Assembly: GCA_963930775.1 (NCBI GenBank) | Contig: OZ005706.1 | Location: 4,330,545 to 4,394,544 of the forward strand | DNA length: 64,000 bases | Source of the DNA: Cliona cf. orientalis | Lineage: Eukaryota > Porifera > Demospongiae > Clionaida > Clionaidae | Reading direction: 5' to 3' | Notes under the pieces: generated by a model | The model's database searches: none | Seen by the model: the letters and a program-made list of their open reading frames with translations, nothing else | Told to the model about the DNA's origin: nothing | Translations under genes and position numbers: made by a program | Shown: one piece after another, positions 60,101 to 64,000 of the stretch | Numbering within the stretch: the first letter of the stretch is position 1 | How the letters are laid out: each line of letters begins with the position of its first letter

Positions 60101-60372
60101 AAACAATCTGACCATGAAGTATGGTACCCTCAAGAAAGGACTTCATATGAACAACAGCCTGCAAACATCACACAGTATAACTAATGTCCATAATTATTGT
60201 ATTGAGCCAAACAACTTGCTTCTTCTGGCCAATCAGTGTCCAAATCTCTTGGCTTCACACCACATAAATAAACCTCAAAAACATGAGCAGGTACTTTTAG
60301 AAGTGAAGATGGAAGAGTCAAAAGTTGATTAACGTCAACAATTCTCACAACACCAGTATCAATGCACCTAAT
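53928..60372 (-). CDS. Multi-Tudor-domain protein (whole visible gene)
   Basis: Ten minus-strand exons (60372 to 53928) all join in phase and give about 320 residues: the end of one extended Tudor domain, a complete second core, and its nuclease-like continuation. Proteins of this kind (TDRD1/TDRD7/RNF17 group) organise germ granules and the piRNA pathway in the cytoplasm. The exact orthologue cannot be decided from this part. It is truncated at the 5' side by the window or by transposon DNA, and the stop codon was not located. Its introns contain MITE P (54220) and the 56718 element. Confidence 0.8.
54220..54595. mobile_element. MITE family P copy in a Tudor gene intron
   Basis: The left end tactgtagaatcccgcaatt and the right end aattgtgggattctacggta are inverted repeats. 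The interior matches the other P copies (tgacaatcattgccaacc). Frames such as the 176-codon one at 54469-54999 are incidental. Confidence 0.8.
56718..56987. mobile_element. Short relative of the 1.7-kb foldback element
   Basis: It begins gttaggccagcagtcc and ends ggaccactggcctaac. The left 200 bp match the arms of 32888-34580 (ctaggccatctttcacttct). The right end is a short inverted copy (ggatgcacttcctggatctg). It lies inside a Tudor gene intron. Confidence 0.8.
58283..59137 (-). CDS. Three exons encoding a canonical Tudor domain
   Basis: Minus strand: 59039-59137, 58876-58983 and 58283-58412 (acceptors ttctccag, gacag, cttctaag; donors gttagt, gtaagt, gtatta), all in phase. The joined peptide reads EEVIVSITAVDSMDLFYVQL ... 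VGDACSAKFPFDNKWYRGLV ... EIFFVDYGDTEWIP. This is the full Tudor pattern: aromatic cage, FxVDYGxxE, W-R-G. Tudor domains of this class bind symmetrically dimethylated arginine, usually on Piwi proteins. Confidence 0.9.
59783..60372 (-). CDS. Four 5' exons of the Tudor gene, with a GC-AG intron
   Basis: Minus strand: 60220-60372 (51 codons), 60044-60158 (115 bp), 59938-59987 (50 bp) and 59783-59883 (101 bp). The first holds the second half of another Tudor domain (IDTGVVRIVDVNQLLTLP ... VPAHVFEVYLCGVKP ... DWPEE). The next holds FLEGTILHGQIVLSCNQTLW. The first intron starts GCAAGT rather than GT; no GT nearby keeps the frame, whereas GC-AG joins DWPEE to AVVHMKSF perfectly. The donor of the second exon (gtttat) is weak. 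The first half of this Tudor domain must lie upstream, perhaps beyond the hAT insertion. Confidence 0.8.
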
Positions 60373-60724
60373 CTGAAAATTATACATTGTACACACAATG
60401 CAAAATTTAAAACGGCAGTGTTTTAATATGGTCTACACAGGTGGTATGATAGGGTTAGAAGGTCACAATTAGCTAATCACGATTGCCCATACACTCGATG
60501 ATGCTGTAGTCATGCTAATGATGGTAGTTCATTGCCAAGTTGACCACACCCTTAGGTCACAAGACGATCAGTTTGATTGACGCTTGAGAACCTGTCTGCT
60601 TTGTGTGGCTGTTTCAAGTAAGATGAGCTTGTTTTTTCTCGTGCTCTCTGCATATCTATGGTAGCTATGTCCATGGGATATAAACTACAGTATAGCGCAT
60701 TGGTGCTAATTTTTGTATGATTGA

Positions 60725-60934
60725 TCAAAACATCCTTAGAATAAATTTCATATTCTTTAATTTCACATGCTTGCTGCGGGAGATTGCGTGCATGTGTAGC
60801 TGATAGCGCTCACATTTATGTGGCAACAATAGCATCCTGGCTTCCTTGATCGTAATCGATGCTGATAGTGGTCCACTGGGTTCAGAAAGTTCACTCTGTT
60901 TCGATGCCTTGGCAAAGAACCGATAAAGAGACAT
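60725..60934 (-). CDS. Short ORF with LYRFF...SGPLS N-terminal motif
   Basis: Minus strand: ATG at 60932-60934, then MSLYRFFAKASKQSEL and EPSGPLSASITIKEA, then less typical sequence; a gtgagc donor lies near 60818. A hydrophobic-FF segment, a spacer, then P.G.LS recalls the N-termini of several transposon-associated proteins. It does not join the Tudor exons in phase. Probably a first exon or a transposon remnant; function unknown. Confidence 0.35.
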   Translation of the reverse strand: MSLYRFFAKASKQSELSEPSGPLSASITIKEARMLLLPHKCERYQLHMHAISRSKHVKLKNMKFILRMF

Positions 60935-61011
60935 CGTTCAGTGAGCTAGCTTTGCATTTAGCACCTGCCGCTAGCAACCGCGTGTGGCTGTGGTAGGCAT
61001 ATAGGTCAAAG

Positions 61012-61133
61012 GTCATGCCGAAAGGAAAAAAAAATTTCGTACATTCAAATTTTTGCAGTTTTAATTTCGTATAAGGGATGGAGCATACAAAATATACGAA
61101 AATTAGCACCTTACGAAAATTTCCCGCTATACG
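61012..61133. mobile_element. Short TTTCGTA-ended inverted repeat
   Basis: It has aaaatttcgtacattcaaat near the left and tacgaaaatttcccgctata near the right, with further internal tacgaaa/tttcgta words in both orientations. It resembles a 120-bp MITE. Its ends are uncertain. Confidence 0.45.
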
Positions 61134-61442
61134 GCACGTAGTTATATCACATTCACACAGGATGCATGGAATTTGTTGCACTCATGATCACCCCTCGGGC
61201 TACTTCGTGCCCTCGTGCTTCGGTACAATAAATGCTATACACCCGTAACTATTACATACCTATAGACAAGCATAATATAGAATGCCAACATTTCATACCC
61301 ATTTAGCGCCATCAAGGCTTGAAAGAGGGCAGAAATTTTTTTTGGATACACCGTACCAGTGCTCCGATTTACGGTCGGTCAACGGACAATTTCCGGACGT
61401 TTTGATCACGTGACAGATCATTTTGCCCCTTGGTCGGACAAA

Positions 61443-64000
61443 ATGGCCGGTAGAAAAAGAGCGAGTTCTTTGTCTGAGAGTACTAGCAGCGATGGTGCTC
61501 CAGCCTCTAAAAGGAGGATGCTACTGGCAAAGAGCGTTGATAAGTGGATCGCAGAGTACGACAAAGAACTGAATACATCAACGTGGCTCAAATACACCAT
61601 TGTCGATCGTCACCATGTGGACAGCTTGACATGCTCCGTTTGTACACGATTCAAAAGTAAGCTTGAAGGCATGCGTAATTATAATCCTGCCTTCATTGAA
61701 GGCTCCAAAAATCTACAAACGAGTAGCTTTAAGGACCACGCAGCCAGCAGCATGCATGTGCGAGCTATGTCGATGTTTAGAAAACAGCGAGGCGATGATG
61801 TCACCGAATACGCTCCGATCGCGAAGGCTCTCCTGACTATGGACGAGTCATCTCAGGTGATACTGAAACGCAAATTTGATATTGCTTACTTTATTGCCAA
61901 GGAAAAGTTGTCTTTCACTAAAATGAAGCCGCTTTGTGACCTACAGGAACGACACGGAGTCGACTTGGGCGCTCGGTACAAAAATGATGATGCTTGTGCT
62001 ACGTTTGTCAGCTACATCGCTAAAGAACAGCAGCACAATCTACTTGAAACCTTATCTGAGGTCAATTTTTTCAGTATACAAGCAGATGGCAGTACTGATT
62101 CAGGGAATGTTGAGGATGAACACTACACAGTTCAGTACTTCAATCCCAAAACGGAAGACGGTCAGGTTCACGTATGCAATAACTTTTTCACTGTAAGACA
62201 GGTAAAACGAGGTGATGCACATGGTTTATTTGAGTGCTTCAAAGCAGCAATGGAATTTGTTGGAGTTACGAATTGGGAGGAGAAACTAATTGGCGTGGGA
62301 TGTGATGGAACTAATGTTAATATAGCAGCTGGGGGGCTTAGGGGATACCTGGAGGAAGCTGTTCCTTGGATTGTTGTTTTCTGGTGTTTAGCTCACCGTC
62401 TGGAGCTGTCGCTAAAAGATGCTTTAGCAAATACTTTCTTTTCTACGATTGACGACATGCTCATGCGTGTGTACTACTTGTATGAGAAGTCCCCTAAGAA
62501 GTGTGTTGAGCTTGCAGAAGTTGTGGATGAGCTAAGGTAGTGTTTAGAAGATGGTGACATGCCCAACAGAGGAAACAGGCCTCTGCGAGCCTGTGGCACT
62601 CGCTTCGTTGCTCACAAGGTGGCTGCATTAGGGCGCCTAATTGATCGGTATGGGGCTTACCTTGCTCATTTGACTGCACTGATAGAAGACCCTCATGTCA
62701 AGAGTGTGGACAGGGAGAAACTCCGAGGCTATGTTCGGAAATGGCATGACAGTAAGATGCTCCTAGGCTGTGCACTTTTTCATGATGTGCTCAAACCATG
62801 TGCAATTCTATGCAAGGTGCTACAGGAGGATGAAGTCTGTGTTGTTGGAGCAATTGAGTCTCTTCTGAAAACCAAAAGGAATCTTGACAACCTCAAAACC
62901 ACAACCTTTGAAAACCTCCCAGTAGTGAAAAAGGTCATTAACAGGATCAAAAGGGAGGATGGAATTGTCATGTATCAGCAAGCCGAGATAACTAACTATG
63001 AGGGTGCAGTTGCATTTTTACGCTCACACCAGGCTGAGTACATGGAAGCTGTTCAGGACTGTTTGCGTGATCGGGTTAAATTACAACATACTGATGTACT
63101 CACACACTGACTGACCATTTTAGCTACATATGGATGGGAAAAGGGTGAGGATGGCTCATTTGCACACGATGCTCTGGAAAGTCTGTCGACCAGATTTAGA
63201 GTTCCATTGGAGAAGGCTGGTGTTGACTGTTCCTTGATACAGGAAGAATGGGAAGACATCATAGATTATGCAAAGCGCTACTTAAATTTGGTTCAGGAGA
63301 ATTACACAACCATTTGGTGGAAACTCTTCAATGCTGTTGATGCCAGTAAGTGGCAAAACATCCTAAGAGTTGTTGAATTGCTTTTCTGTCTTCCATTGAC
63401 TAATGGTAGGTTGGAGAGATTATTTTCACAACTAAAGTTAAAGGCATTGTGTCATGCTATAAGCGCTGATTGCCTGCTAATTGAAGCCGCACGCGCCCAC
63501 GCGGTAAATGAACATTGGGCGTGCCGGATGGCTGATAAGTTCGCGTGTACATTCAAATCTGTCCGCTGAGGCTCGCTCTGCTGGGCGTTCGACTTTCTAG
63601 GCGTCGTGTAGGCTCTCGATCCTATACTTATCAGTTTTCTTACTCTTTAGCTGTCCATAACCGAAGATTGCAGGCTTCTCAACTCGACTGTCGCGAACGT
63701 CTTTTGCGCTGCACGTGTTCGATCTCCGCGTACATCCGTGGACTATACCGTGATATTTGGCGCGCCCGTACTTCCTGTGCCCACTTTAATTGAATTTTTG
63801 AACTAATGAGCTCATTAAGAAGCAATTAGGCCTTATGTATGGACACAATACCTTTAATCAAGTCTGACAGGCGATCCTCACTTGGAGAAAATCGACTTGA
63901 TCAACTCTTGCGAATCACTGTGGATGCACCACCTCTGTCTAAATGGGATGCATCTGGTGCTGTGCAATTATGGTGGGAAGATAAGACTCGTAGACCACAA
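61443..64000 (+). pseudogene. hAT transposase (zinc finger, CxxH, dimerisation region), broken
   Basis: It starts at ATG 61443 in a good context (aaaATGG). Residues 1-365 are open. A basic stretch is near residue 23. A zinc finger has C64, C67, H99 and H105 (LTCSVC ... DHAASSMHV). The first acidic motif is IQADGSTDSG (D215 region), the second GVGCDGTNVN (D288), followed by FWCLAHRLELS, the hAT C-x2-H signature. A TAG at 62538 and a TGA at 63108 interrupt one continuous frame. After them come helical sequence and the hAT dimerisation start (LPLTNGRLERLFSQLKL) at 63400-63440. The frame resumes at 63858 (IKSDRRSSLGENRLDQLL, VDAPPLSKWDASGAVQLWW). It resembles ZNF862/KIAA1586-like hAT proteins. 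The clean codon structure shows recent decay. Confidence 0.85.
63442..63853. mobile_element. 412-bp transposon inside the hAT gene, TTAA duplicated
   Basis: It begins aggcattgtgtcatgctataa and ends ttatgtatggacacaatacct, inverted repeats of about 24 bp. TTAA flanks both sides (63438-63441 and 63854-63857). Removing the insert plus one TTAA restores the transposase reading across the site, so this is a precise insertion. A TTAA duplication suggests a piggyBac-type mobiliser; a TA duplication (Tc1/mariner) is equally consistent with the sequence. The frame at 63545-63793 inside it is not recognised. Confidence 0.85.

Larger units (their letters stand above)
61357..64000 (+). mobile_element. hAT transposon, interrupted and cut by the window edge
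   Basis: It probably begins at CAGTGCTCCG (61357), a hAT-like terminus about 85 bp before the transposase start codon. The right end is outside the window, so the target duplication cannot be checked. It carries the transposase gene below and a nested 412-bp element. Confidence 0.6.

Noticed and set aside
63545..63793. 82-codon frame within the 412-bp insert
   Set aside because: The insert is a short inverted-repeat element and the frame has no transposase motif.

Overview
This window looks like eukaryotic, animal-type DNA. Coding sequence is split into many short exons (about 24-385 bp) with GT-AG introns. Most of the rest is short inverted-repeat transposons nested in one another. AT content, TA-rich microsatellites and the tacatgta words suggest an early-branching metazoan, possibly a demosponge; that is inference at low confidence. 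I see no bacterial operons, CRISPR array, rRNA or tRNA genes.

The host genes I can support all lie on the minus strand. From right to left they are: (1) a multi-Tudor-domain gene, exons between 60372 and 53928, of the type found in germline piRNA proteins, with a canonical FFVDYGDTE Tudor core and one GC-AG intron; (2) an ARM/HEAT-like helical repeat gene with a helical, coiled-coil-prone end, exons between 51840 and 37539; (3) a large TPR-like alpha-solenoid gene, exons between 29521 and 1912, whose 3' part becomes coiled coil. I rebuilt these by hand from splice signals and phase. Nearly all neighbouring exons join in phase, and the few gaps are stated. I do not recognise genes 2 and 3 by name, and I cannot exclude that they are one gene.

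Mobile DNA, left to right: a foldback MITE (1.4-1.8 kb); an inverted-repeat element beside a decayed tyrosine-recombinase-like (DUF3504/KIAA1958-type) pseudogene and a two-exon multi-copy-type gene (3.6-5.7 kb); repeated MITEs with TACCGTAGAATCCC ends (6.6, 11, 12.2, 18.8 and 54.2 kb); a Penelope-like fragment with a GIY-YIG endonuclease and an inverted second 3' end (22.3-22.9 kb); a 1.1-kb inverted-repeat element with two other partial copies (24.6, 27.2 and 48.4 kb); nested MITEs (28.5-29.4 kb); a 1.7-kb foldback element with arms of about 470 bp (32.9-34.6 kb); three short hAT-like elements each with a 5-bp target duplication (11.2, 37.8 and 46.4 kb); a palindromic tandem array (40.7 kb); another foldback MITE (52.2 kb); and at the right edge a near-complete plus-strand hAT transposase gene (61.4 kb to window end) with two in-frame stops and a 412-bp transposon inserted in its dimerisation region.

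Overall the window shows three long minus-strand genes whose introns are filled by several generations of transposons. There is a 200-base assembly gap at 25450-25649. I see no defence or metabolic gene cluster. The most unusual signals are the shared TACCGTA termini of otherwise different MITE families, the 5-bp-TSD hAT-like family, and the interrupted hAT gene.
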